Assembly (NCBI GenBank): GCA_946479125.1
Contig: CAMLET010000028.1
Span: forward strand, 1-13,539
Origin: an uncultured Flavobacteriales bacterium
Lineage (GTDB): Bacteria > Bacteroidota > Bacteroidia > Flavobacteriales > Crocinitomicaceae
Length of the DNA: 13,539 nt
Direction: 5' to 3'
Shown here: in pieces, positions 6,576 through 13,539 of the stretch
Position numbering within the stretch: position 1 is the first letter of the stretch
How the letters are laid out: each line of letters starts with the position of its first letter
Program-made: the position numbers and the translations under genes
Notes under the pieces: model-generated
Database searches by the model: none
What the model was told of the DNA's origin: nothing
What the model saw: only the letters and a program-made list of their open reading frames with translations

Positions 6576-9538
6576 GATTTTTCATGATTTTAGGTGCAGT
6601 CGTTTCATTGAACACGGCTGTTGCACAAGTAACACAGTTACAAGATGCTTCTGATAAGGCACAAAACTTAATTGGAGGTTCATCTTCCTTTAAAAAAGCG
6701 GTATTTAATCCAAATATGTATGTGAACCCGTTTATCGGAACTGGTGGTCACGGGCATACATTTCCTGGTGCAGTAGTGCCTTTTGGAATGGCGCAGGTGA
6801 GTCCGGATACACGACCTTTTGGTTGGGATGGTTGTTCTGGTTACCATTATTCTGATTCAGTGATCTATGGTTTTGCAAACACACATTTAAGTGGAACAGG
6901 AATTCCCGATTATTCCGACATTCTGATCATTCCTCAAATGGGGAAGGCGAACCTTGTTCCCGGATTCAAGAAAAAAGGAGGTTATGGAGCATCATTCAAA
7001 CATGAGAATGAAACTGCTTCGCCGGGATATTATTCTGTTTTATTGGATAACGGAATTCAGGTAAAATTATCTGCTACTGAACATTGTGGAATTCACCAAT
7101 ACACTTTCCCGAAAGGAAAAGGAAAGAAATTCATCATCATAGACTTAGGATACAGAGATAAAGTAATTGCGACTGATGCGAAGGCTGTTTCAAAATCTCA
7201 GGTTACAGGTAAACGAATTTCTAAAGATTGGGCAACTGAGCAACATTTGTATTTCGACTTAAGAACAAACATCGATTTCAAGAAAGCGACCTGGAAGGTA
7301 AATGCCAAAACGGGGCAATACCAAATGATTCTTGAATTTCCTGAAACGGTTGAAGTGGTTGAGATCAATATTGGGTTATCAGGAACAGATGTGGATGGAG
7401 CCTCTAAAAATCTTGAAGCCGAAGCTGCTGATTTTAAGCTAGGAAATTACATGGGAGCGGCTGCCGGTAAATGGACGAATGAATTGAATAAAGTTACCAT
7501 TTCCGGAGGAAATAAAAATGATTTGATCAAGTTCTACACAGCACTTTATCATGTTTTTACACATCCTTCGCTTTGGAGTGATGTTGATGGTCGATACAGA
7601 ACGTATAAGAATACGATTGAAGTTAGTGAAACTCCGGTTTATTCGGTTTTCTCGCTTTGGGATACTTACCGTGCTGCAAATCCGCTTTACACCATTTTAC
7701 AACCGGATAGAGCAAAGGATTTTATCGAATCATTCAGATTGCAAGCTGAACAAACGGGAGTTTTACCGGTTTGGACACTTTCCAACAATGAAACGAATTG
7801 TATGATTGGTTACCACTCCGTTTCTATTATTGCTGATGCTTATATCAAAGGGTTAGACATCAATAAACCTGAAGAATTGTTGGCTGCAATGGTTCGAAGT
7901 GCGAAAGAAGATCGTGTTGGAAAAATTCAATATGCAAAAGACGGTTTCATTTCAGCAGATGGTGAAGCTGAATCGGTTTCTAAAACGTTGGAATATTCCT
8001 ACGACGACTGGTGTATTGCTGAATTCGCTGAAAAATTGGGAAATAAAGAAATAGAGCAAGAGTTCAGATTGCGTTCTGCTTCCTATTTGAATCTTTGGAA
8101 TCAGGAATCTGGTTTCTTCCAACCGCGTGTTTCAGGAGTTTGGATGCCAAATTACCGACCAAATGAAGTGAATCATCACTACACGGAAGCAAACGGCTGG
8201 CAATATTCTTTGGCTCCGCAACACAATATTATGCATATGAGTTTGCTGCATGGCGGACCAAAAGGCCTGGAGCGTTTTCTGGATAGAATGTTCACCGATG
8301 CCAACGGAATGAGCGGAAGAGAGCAAGCAGATATTACAGGATTGATTGGTCAGTACGCTCATGGAAACGAGCCTTCACATCACATGGCTTATGCTTACAA
8401 TTTTGCGGGAGTTCCTTCTAAAACGCAGGATTTGATCCGTAAAATTTTGGAAGAGCAATACAGAAATGCTCCGGATGGTTTGTCAGGAAATGAAGACTGT
8501 GGACAAATGTCGGCTTGGTTTGTAATGAGTTCCCTTGGTTTTTATGCTTATGCTCCGGGATCACCGACATATACAATCGGAACACCTTTGTTCCAGAGTG
8601 TTGCACTTCGTTCAAACGGAAAAACAACTTACATCAATTCATTAGGAACAAGTAACGAGAAGCGATACATTCAATCTATCAGCTATAATGGCAAGAAATT
8701 GAATCAGTTTTATCTGGATCACAAGATGTTTGCTGATGGTGGAACAATCGCATTCGAAATGGGTGAAGAGCCGAACAATGAATTGGGTAAAATGCCATTG
8801 GATATTACAAACATGGCTCCTAAGGAATTTGTTGCAGTTCCATATTTCAATACAACTCAGCAAGTTTTTGATGGCGAATTGGAAATCAAGATCGAAAAGT
8901 TGAGCATGGAAGAAGGTGGAATTTATTTCTCACTGAACGGTGGCGAATTTGAACCTTATACAAAACCAATTCGTTTGACTTCAACAACAAAGATTGCTGC
9001 AAAAATTGTTCGTCACCCACAAGCTGGTGGAGCTGAAAGCAAGATCGTTGAAAATACCTTCAGAAATTTCACGTCAATTGGAACAGTAACTTCCATTAGC
9101 ACTTACGAAAATCATTATGCTGCTGGTGGCGACCAAAATATTCTTGACGGTAGAGTAGGAAAGAACGAATACCGTGGAACGGAATGGCAAGGATTCAATA
9201 ATAAAGATGTTGATATTGTTATTGAACTGAAAGAGAAACAGCAGTTAACAGGTTTAATGATTGGTGCAATGCAGGATACCAGATCATGGATCTTTGTTCC
9301 AAAAGAAATTATTGTAGAAGGTTCTCTGGATGGTAAAACGTTCTTCAAAATGGGGAAAGTAGCTTCTAAAATTGATGCGAAGACCTATGAAGGAAGAGCA
9401 CAGCTTTTAGTTGAATTTGCACCCGCAAATGTGAAGTACTTGCGCATTAAAGCAGTGAATTACGGAAAATTACCTTCATGGCACATTAGCGCAGGTGAAC
9501 CGACATGGATCTTTTTAGACGAAATTCAAATCAAATAG
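6572..9538 (+). CDS. Exported GH92 alpha-mannosidase with C-terminal accessory domains
   Basis: A 988-residue exo-acting, calcium-dependent alpha-mannosidase of family GH92. Residues 1-19 look like a signal peptide (cut near AVAQ) without a lipobox, so periplasmic or secreted. The N-terminal sandwich domain starts at ~50 with VNPFIGTGGHGHTFPGAVVP; the helical catalytic domain contains HYTEANGWQY (536-545, with Glu539 as the likely acid), HGNEPSHHMAY (597-607) and GNEDCGQMSAW (639-649, holding the likely base). The usual GH92 core ends near residue 760. Beyond it are a chitobiase-C/Fn3-like beta domain (~765-832, GGIYFSLNGGEFEPYTKPI) and an F5/8 type C (CBM32-like, ~840-988) domain with EWQGFNNKDVDIVIEL and a FLDEIQI end, probably binding carbohydrate. 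There is no T9SS tail. The linkage (alpha-1,2, 1,3, 1,4 or 1,6) cannot be set from motifs here. Translationally coupled to the upstream ROK kinase. Confidence 0.95.
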   Translation: MRFFMILGAVVSLNTAVAQVTQLQDASDKAQNLIGGSSSFKKAVFNPNMYVNPFIGTGGHGHTFPGAVVPFGMAQVSPDTRPFGWDGCSGYHYSDSVIYGFANTHLSGTGIPDYSDILIIPQMGKANLVPGFKKKGGYGASFKHENETASPGYYSVLLDNGIQVKLSATEHCGIHQYTFPKGKGKKFIIIDLGYRDKVIATDAKAVSKSQVTGKRISKDWATEQHLYFDLRTNIDFKKATWKVNAKTGQYQMILEFPETVEVVEINIGLSGTDVDGASKNLEAEAADFKLGNYMGAAAGKWTNELNKVTISGGNKNDLIKFYTALYHVFTHPSLWSDVDGRYRTYKNTIEVSETPVYSVFSLWDTYRAANPLYTILQPDRAKDFIESFRLQAEQTGVLPVWTLSNNETNCMIGYHSVSIIADAYIKGLDINKPEELLAAMVRSAKEDRVGKIQYAKDGFISADGEAESVSKTLEYSYDDWCIAEFAEKLGNKEIEQEFRLRSASYLNLWNQESGFFQPRVSGVWMPNYRPNEVNHHYTEANGWQYSLAPQHNIMHMSLLHGGPKGLERFLDRMFTDANGMSGREQADITGLIGQYAHGNEPSHHMAYAYNFAGVPSKTQDLIRKILEEQYRNAPDGLSGNEDCGQMSAWFVMSSLGFYAYAPGSPTYTIGTPLFQSVALRSNGKTTYINSLGTSNEKRYIQSISYNGKKLNQFYLDHKMFADGGTIAFEMGEEPNNELGKMPLDITNMAPKEFVAVPYFNTTQQVFDGELEIKIEKLSMEEGGIYFSLNGGEFEPYTKPIRLTSTTKIAAKIVRHPQAGGAESKIVENTFRNFTSIGTVTSISTYENHYAAGGDQNILDGRVGKNEYRGTEWQGFNNKDVDIVIELKEKQQLTGLMIGAMQDTRSWIFVPKEIIVEGSLDGKTFFKMGKVASKIDAKTYEGRAQLLVEFAPANVKYLRIKAVNYGKLPSWHISAGEPTWIFLDEIQIK

Positions 9539-9555
9539 ATTTGAAAGGAAAGCCA

Positions 9556-9616
9556 AAAGAGGAAAACGGAAAGCTGGGCTTGTCTTCCTCTTTGCATCTT
9601 TTCTTTTCTCTTTCCT
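9556..9616 (+). terminator. Probable terminator after the GH92 gene
   Basis: About 18 nt past the stop, AAAGAGGAA (9556-9564) pairs with TTCCTCTTT (9585-9593), and inside it AAGC (9571-9574) pairs with GCTT (9578-9581) around a 3-nt loop. A T/C-rich tract (9591-9616) follows. The stem is interrupted by an internal loop and the T run is broken by C, so it is weaker than the others in the window. Confidence 0.6.
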
Positions 9617-9640
9617 CTAAACGCTGTCGGATTGTCTGAA

Positions 9641-9701
9641 TTTGTAAAAAACAACGGTCATCGAGCGGCTTGTACTGAGGTAGTCTAAGTAAGTCGAGAC
9701 A
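9641..9701 (+). repeat. TCGAG intergenic repeat, copy A (with internal 23-nt segment)
   Basis: The 28-nt block 9641-9668 (ending GGTCATCGAGCGG) recurs almost exactly at 9787-9813. In copy A a 23-nt segment (9669-9691, containing TGTACTGAGGTAGTC) lies between GAGCGG and AGTCGAGA (9692-9699), whereas these are adjacent in copy B. It lies in the 325-nt gene-free spacer 9539-9863. Confidence 0.65.
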
Positions 9702-9733
9702 CGGCAGTTTTCAACAATATAAAAAACGACAAA

Positions 9734-9775
9734 TGCACTGAACTCGAGCCAGTGAAACAAGAGCTCGGATAGTTG
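9734..9775 (+). repeat. Related palindromic segment between the two TCGAG copies
   Basis: CACTG (9736-9740) and CAGTG (9750-9754) flank the palindrome CTCGAG (9743-9748), followed by GAGCTCG at 9761-9767. The wording resembles degraded ACTGA...TCGA...CAGT elements. No ORF or RNA gene was recognised here. Confidence 0.4.
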
Positions 9776-9786
9776 AATTGTCATAT

Positions 9787-9824
9787 TTTGTAAAAACAAT
9801 GGTCATCGAGCGGAGTCGAGATGA
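9787..9824 (+). repeat. TCGAG intergenic repeat, copy B
   Basis: Second copy: 27 nt (9787-9813) match copy A except for one missing A and a C/T change, then run directly into AGTCGAGATGA. The element ends about 8 nt before the -7 element of the S46 peptidase gene, so it occupies the place where a -33 element would be expected. Confidence 0.65.
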
Positions 9825-9831
9825 AAGTTAC

Positions 9832-9839
9832 TATCTTTA
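9832..9839 (+). promoter_or_regulatory. Candidate -7 element for the S46 peptidase gene
   Basis: TATCTTTA differs from the Bacteroidota -7 consensus TAnnTTTG only at the last base. It is 24 nt before the ATG, giving a very short leader. No TTG -33 element is present at 19-21 nt upstream; that position is inside TCGAG repeat copy B. Confidence 0.4.
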
Positions 9840-9863
9840 GCACTCTAAAATTATAGACACAAC

Positions 9864-11996
9864 ATGAAAAAATTAGTTTTTGGATTGGTACTATTAGCGG
9901 TTACGTTTAGTAATGTTGCTCGTGCCGACGAAGGAATGTGGCTTCCTTTCTTATTGGGAAGAAACTACGAAGACATGAAGAAGCACGGTTTGCGCCTATC
10001 TCAGGAACAAATCTATTCTATCAATAAAAGCTCACTTAAAGATGCTGTAATTTCTTTTGGTGGATTTTGTACAGGAGAATTGATCTCAGACAAAAGTTTG
10101 GTTTTAACAAATCACCACTGTGGTTATGATGCTATTGCAGGTGCTTCAACTCCTGAAAAGAACTATTTAGATAATGGTTTTTGGGCGAAGAGTACAAAGG
10201 AAGAGATTCCGGTAGCTGGATTGACAGCAACTTTCATGATTCGTATGGAAGATGTTTCTCAAAGCATCTTGAAGGAATTGAATGCTTCAATGACACAAGC
10301 AGAACGTGCAGAAAGAATCAAGAAAGTATCTGATGTTTTAATTGCAGATGCAATTCGCGGAACAAACTACGAAGCTTTCGTTCGTGATTTCTACGATGGA
10401 AATGAGTTCTACTTATTCGTGAAAGAAACGTATAAAGATGTTCGTTTGGTAGGAACTCCTCCTCAAAGCGCTGGAAAATTCGGTGGTGATACTGATAACT
10501 GGATGTGGCCTCGTCACACTGCAGATTTCTCTATGTTCCGTATTTACGCTGGATCTGATAACAAACCAGCTGATTTTAGTGACAGCAATGTTCCATTGAA
10601 ACCAAAGAATTCATTGGCAATTTCATTGAAAGGTGTTCAACCGAATGATTACGCTATGATTATGGGGTTTCCTGGTCGTACAAACCGTTACCTAACTTCT
10701 TACGGAGTAGAGCAGGCAATTTCTTTAGAGCAGCCAAAAATCGTTGAGATTCGTGCTAAGAAATTAGAGATCATGAAGAAATACATGGACAAAGATGTAG
10801 CGGTTCGTTTGAACTATTCTTCTAAATATGCGCAAGTAGCAAACTACTGGAAATATTTTATCGGTCAGTCGGAGCAATTGAAAAACAACAAAGTTGCCGA
10901 CAAGAAACGTTTGATTGAGGCTGATTTCCTAAAGTATTCTGCTGGAAAATCGGAATACGATAATGTATTGACGGATATTGAAAGTGCATTTAAAACAACG
11001 AATTCAATTATCTACATCAAGACTTACCAAAGTGAGTTTGTTCGTCAGGTAGATATCAATTCATTGGTTGCTATTTTCAAAGCTGCTGCCGATGCTGAAG
11101 CTTCAGGAAATAAAGAGCGCGCTAAGGAATTAATGAATGCTGCAAAAACAACTGCTGAAATGTTGTACACAGAGCGTTCAATGGATATTGAATTGGAGAC
11201 TTTAAGCGAAGTATTGAAAATGTACTTGAAAGATGTTTCCGCTTCTCAACGTATGGGAATTGCTAAAAGCCTGACTCCGGGAAGTGTTGAAGCATTTATG
11301 GCTCGTGTAAAGAAATACTCTGTTTTTGCTGATGCTAAGCGTTTCAATGCATTCATGGCAGATTACTCAGCTGATAAATTGAAAAAAGATCCATTGTTCA
11401 TCTTAGTAAAAGATTTGGATGATGCTTATGCTGCTGCAATGGGAGCAAAAGAGATCAAAGCTTCAAGTGAAAAATTACAACGTGCTAACCGTGCGTTTGT
11501 AAAAGCTGTTCGTGAAATGCAGCCGAAGAAGATCTTCGCTCCAAATGCAAACTCAACAATGCGTTTGACATATGGAAATATATTGCCGTACACAACGAAT
11601 GAAGGAAAACCAATGGGTTACGTAACAGATTTCGAAGGAGTTATTGCAAAAGAAGATCCGAATAATCCGGAGTTCAACCTTGATCCTATCATGAAAGCAA
11701 CTTTCCTGAAGAAAGATTTCGGTCAGTATGCAGATAAGAAAACTGGAAAATTACCAGTAAACTTCTTGTCGAATAACGATATTACAGGTGGAAACTCAGG
11801 TTCACCGGTAATGAACGCAAACGGAGAATTGATCGGTACAGCATTTGATGGAAACTGGGAAGCAATGTCTGGTGATATCGCTTTCGAACCAAACTTGCAA
11901 CGTACAATTTCACTGGATATCCGATACACACTTTGGATCATTGATCGTTGTTACGGTGCTACGAATTTGATTAACGAAATGAAGTTGGTGAAGTAA
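9864..11996 (+). CDS. S46 family dipeptidyl-peptidase, DPP7-like
   Basis: A 710-residue exported serine exopeptidase that removes dipeptides from the N-terminus of oligopeptides, typically in the periplasm. Residues 1-21 are a signal peptide (cut after ARA), and the mature protein begins DEGMWLP as in the family. The chymotrypsin-like triad is intact: His85 (LTNHHCGYDAI), Asp221 (WPRHTADFSMFRIY) and Ser645 (TGGNSGSPVMN). The helical cap domain covers roughly 285-560. The residue 18 after the catalytic Ser, which sets P1 choice (Gly in DPP7, Arg in DPP11), is Gly663 in FDGNWEAMSGD, so a preference for hydrophobic P1 residues is inferred. Length matches the family (about 700-720). Monocistronic: repeats upstream, strong terminator downstream. 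Confidence 0.95.
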   Translation: MKKLVFGLVLLAVTFSNVARADEGMWLPFLLGRNYEDMKKHGLRLSQEQIYSINKSSLKDAVISFGGFCTGELISDKSLVLTNHHCGYDAIAGASTPEKNYLDNGFWAKSTKEEIPVAGLTATFMIRMEDVSQSILKELNASMTQAERAERIKKVSDVLIADAIRGTNYEAFVRDFYDGNEFYLFVKETYKDVRLVGTPPQSAGKFGGDTDNWMWPRHTADFSMFRIYAGSDNKPADFSDSNVPLKPKNSLAISLKGVQPNDYAMIMGFPGRTNRYLTSYGVEQAISLEQPKIVEIRAKKLEIMKKYMDKDVAVRLNYSSKYAQVANYWKYFIGQSEQLKNNKVADKKRLIEADFLKYSAGKSEYDNVLTDIESAFKTTNSIIYIKTYQSEFVRQVDINSLVAIFKAAADAEASGNKERAKELMNAAKTTAEMLYTERSMDIELETLSEVLKMYLKDVSASQRMGIAKSLTPGSVEAFMARVKKYSVFADAKRFNAFMADYSADKLKKDPLFILVKDLDDAYAAAMGAKEIKASSEKLQRANRAFVKAVREMQPKKIFAPNANSTMRLTYGNILPYTTNEGKPMGYVTDFEGVIAKEDPNNPEFNLDPIMKATFLKKDFGQYADKKTGKLPVNFLSNNDITGGNSGSPVMNANGELIGTAFDGNWEAMSGDIAFEPNLQRTISLDIRYTLWIIDRCYGATNLINEMKLVK

Positions 11997-12035
11997 CGAA
12001 GCAGACTTTCAGTCGCTTCATTATTCAAAAATATG

Positions 12036-12066
12036 AAAGCCGTTCCTTGACTGGGGCGGCTTTTTT
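12036..12066 (+). terminator. Intrinsic terminator of the S46 gene
   Basis: AAAGCCG (12036-12042) pairs with CGGCTTT (12057-12063), extended inward by two G-T and two C-G pairs (12043-12046 with 12053-12056) around a 6-nt loop, and runs into a T6 tract at 12061-12066. It is 40 nt past the stop codon. Confidence 0.9.
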
Positions 12067-12073
12067 GTTGTCA

Positions 12074-12133
12074 GCCTTCGATACATCCAGACTGTAAACG
12101 TCGGGACACTCATTCTGACTATACTGAGAAGGC
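12074..12133. repeat. Imperfect intergenic inverted repeat
   Basis: GCCTTC (12074-12079) pairs with GAAGGC (12128-12133); inside, ATA (12081-12083) matches TAT (12120-12122) and CAGA (12088-12091) matches TCTG (12114-12117). It lies between two convergent terminators. Its CTTCGATAC and ACTGAGAAGGC ends look like degraded TCGA-type intergenic repeats. Confidence 0.4.
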
Positions 12134-12156
12134 AGCTCCTACGCAAGTTTTTTTAG

Positions 12157-12193
12157 CTATGTTTCTATGTGAAGTCACTATGTGGACTATGTG
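12157..12193 (+). repeat. CTATGTG short repeats
   Basis: CTATGTT (12157-12163) and three exact CTATGTG words (12165-12171, 12178-12184, 12187-12193) occur within 37 nt, followed by TTTAAAA. It is non-coding and lies between two terminators. A similar pattern with CTTCGTG/CTTTGTG words is at 38-61. Confidence 0.6.
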
Positions 12194-12226
12194 TTTAAAA
12201 GCCTGACGATACTCCACGTGATAAAA

Positions 12227-12257
12227 CAAAAAAGCCCTCCACCGAAGTAGAAGGCTT
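12227..12257 (-). terminator. Intrinsic terminator with UUCG loop after the T9SS/YD protein gene
   Basis: On the minus strand an 11-bp stem (12247-12257 with 12232-12242, two wobbles) closes a UUCG tetraloop with C-G closing pair, a very stable RNA loop, and is followed by a T tract (complement of the A run 12228-12233). It starts 22 nt past the stop of the gene at 12280-13509. Confidence 0.92.
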
Positions 12258-12279
12258 CAAACTTGAGTAGTTATATATC

Positions 12280-13509
12280 TTAATTCTTAGCAATCATTTT
12301 TCTTGCAACACCTGAAGCAGTTGCTACTTCCAGAAAGTAATTCCCTTGAGGCAAGTTCGAAATGTTCATTGTATTTCCACCATTCTGTACAATTAATTTT
12401 TTTCCGTCTGCAGAATAAAGAACCAATGACTTGATTTTCTCATCTGAAGAAATATTCAACACATCCGTTGATGGATTCGGGAATACAGTGAAATCAATTG
12501 TTTCATTGTCACTCAATGAAGCTGTGCTTTGATAATAGAAATATTCTTCGTTTGCTGGGTATAAAGAACCTTCAGCAGAAACTTCTTCCAATGTGGTAAC
12601 ATGTGTAACGAAACCTTGCGCATCATACACATAATTGTGACCGTAAAGACCAAACATTCCCGTTTGATTGTCAGATAATAACCGATTTCCAGCATCATAC
12701 GTGTAATCTGTTTGCACTGCTACTGTTGAAGTTGGTACGCCACCACTAACTAACAATCCAACGAAGTTGGTCAAATTCGATCCTGAGTAGTTATAGGTAA
12801 CTGCAACAAACCATTCCAATGGAGTTCCGGGATCACCATCAAAATCAACATAATAGTTAAAGCTTGCTGGTGTATTTCCAGAAAAAGTATACTCAATGAT
12901 CTGTTGCGGATCGAATGTAACGCCATCGCCTGAAGAATATACTGCAACTCGATCTACATTTGTTGTTGCTCCAATATAGCGAAGTGAGTCAATTTCACTT
13001 AAATAAAGTACGCTTCCATCAAAATCAAATCTATGCTGAATTACTAAGCGATCGGATGCATCGTATATGTAATCTTTCCCTTGAACTGCAACCCATGTTC
13101 CAGAATTGTCAAATTCATAGCGATAAGAAGCAATTTTTCCAGAGGCTGTGTAAGTGTATACTTCTCTATTTGAAAGGTCGTTTGTATTAGAAACAACTTG
13201 ATGAGCAGCGTTATATAGTTTGTTGTTCACTTGTGATTGTGATCCATCATAAAAATGAGTCGCAGTAGTAAAATCAACATCGGGTGTATTCCAGTTCCAA
13301 AATAAAGGCTGATTGTTTTCACCCATATCGAAAGTTGGCCCAAGATGATTAACCGATCCCTGGAAATCTGCATATTGATAGGAAGTAGAATCAACTCCTT
13401 GAGACATACCCATCTCATCGTAATAATGCTCTGAATTTGCAATTAGCTTCTTTTGACCAAAACTGTTGGCAGAAACCAATAGAATTGTGAATAGTAATGT
13501 TCTTTTCAT
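12280..13509 (-). CDS. T9SS-exported protein with YD/RHS-like motifs
   Basis: A 409-residue secreted protein without assigned function. Residues 1-19 are a signal peptide (MKRTLLFTILLVSANSFGQ). The body (about 25-330) is rich in Tyr, Asp and Gly, with YD-type motifs spaced as in RHS/YD beta-strand repeats: YTYTASGKIASYRYEFD (118-134), YIYDASDRLV (147-156), YTYDAGNRLL (269-278), YVYDAQGFVT (293-302). The C-terminal ~75 residues form a T9SS type A sorting domain: FPNPSTDVLNI (343-353), SLVLYSADGKKL, ISNLPQGNYFLEV and a basic end. It is too short for a full RHS toxin cage and has no toxin domain. Monocistronic with its own terminator; a weak -7-like TATCTTCG lies just upstream. Confidence 0.8.
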   Translation of the reverse strand: MKRTLLFTILLVSANSFGQKKLIANSEHYYDEMGMSQGVDSTSYQYADFQGSVNHLGPTFDMGENNQPLFWNWNTPDVDFTTATHFYDGSQSQVNNKLYNAAHQVVSNTNDLSNREVYTYTASGKIASYRYEFDNSGTWVAVQGKDYIYDASDRLVIQHRFDFDGSVLYLSEIDSLRYIGATTNVDRVAVYSSGDGVTFDPQQIIEYTFSGNTPASFNYYVDFDGDPGTPLEWFVAVTYNYSGSNLTNFVGLLVSGGVPTSTVAVQTDYTYDAGNRLLSDNQTGMFGLYGHNYVYDAQGFVTHVTTLEEVSAEGSLYPANEEYFYYQSTASLSDNETIDFTVFPNPSTDVLNISSDEKIKSLVLYSADGKKLIVQNGGNTMNISNLPQGNYFLEVATASGVARKMIAKN

Positions 13510-13526
13510 AGTGTGTTTTTTTGAGG

Positions 13527-13534
13527 CGAAGATA
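13527..13534 (-). promoter_or_regulatory. Possible -7 element of the T9SS/YD gene
   Basis: On the minus strand TATCTTCG has one mismatch to TAnnTTTG and lies 18 nt before the ATG. The -33 region is outside the window, so this cannot be confirmed. Confidence 0.3.
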
Positions 13535-13539
13535 CTGTG

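Noticed and set aside
9617..9799. Minus-strand ORF in the spacer before the S46 gene
   Set aside because: It consists almost entirely of the TCGAG repeat sequence and spacer, with no signal peptide, domain or promoter. It is probably chance.
12280..13509. RHS toxin or polymorphic toxin system
   Set aside because: Only a few YD-like motifs, no PxxxxDPxG core-end motif, no toxin domain and no immunity gene. The C-terminus is a T9SS sorting domain.
1..13539. CRISPR array, tRNA, rRNA, insertion sequence or prophage
   Set aside because: No regularly spaced identical repeats, no cloverleaf or rRNA-like conserved stretches, and no transposase, integrase or phage genes were seen on either strand.

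Overview
The window is AT-rich chromosomal DNA from a member of the Bacteroidota, most likely a flavobacterium-like marine or freshwater lineage (a Crocinitomicaceae/Fluviicola-type organism is an inference from protein style). The evidence is: two secreted proteins with C-terminal type IX secretion (T9SS) sorting domains, a long Ala/Glu-rich tail on ribosomal protein bS16, a GH92 mannosidase and an S46 dipeptidyl-peptidase, promoters of the TTG-N19-TAnnTTTG type, start codons without Shine-Dalgarno sequences, and TCGAG-type and TATGTG-type intergenic repeats. No rRNA, tRNA, insertion sequence, phage gene or CRISPR array was seen.

Layout. Positions 75-2055 (minus strand) hold a translation-related block: rpsP (bS16), rimM (its 30S maturation factor) and, after an 87-nt gap, a TrmN6-like tRNA adenine methyltransferase. 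A good Bacteroidota promoter and a short leader hairpin lie upstream of rpsP. Positions 2242-5395 (minus strand) hold a two-gene operon. The first gene encodes a lipoprotein with two CxxCH haem sites (SO2930-like diheme cytochrome). The second, 19 nt downstream, encodes a T9SS-exported protein with a PPC-like domain, seven FG-GAP/VCBS calcium-loop repeats and an ASPIC/UnbV domain, and it ends in a 14-bp terminator hairpin. Positions 5396-5621 form a divergent control region with an inverted repeat.

Positions 5622-9538 (plus strand) encode a ROK sugar kinase whose stop overlaps (ATGA) the start of a large exported GH92 alpha-mannosidase with two C-terminal accessory domains. Together they suggest release of mannose from glycans outside the cytoplasm and phosphorylation of the sugar inside. 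Positions 9539-9863 are a 325-nt spacer with a terminator and degenerate TCGAG repeats. Positions 9864-11996 encode an S46 peptidase with a DPP7-like specificity residue. It is followed by a strong terminator, a repeat-containing spacer, and a second terminator facing the other way. That terminator serves a minus-strand gene (12280-13509) for a T9SS-exported protein with YD/RHS-like motifs.

Overall the window combines housekeeping translation genes with an outward-facing nutrient set (glycan and peptide digestion, surface proteins). No clearly new defence or mobile system is visible. The least explained parts are the cytochrome/UnbV pair and the repeat families in the spacers.
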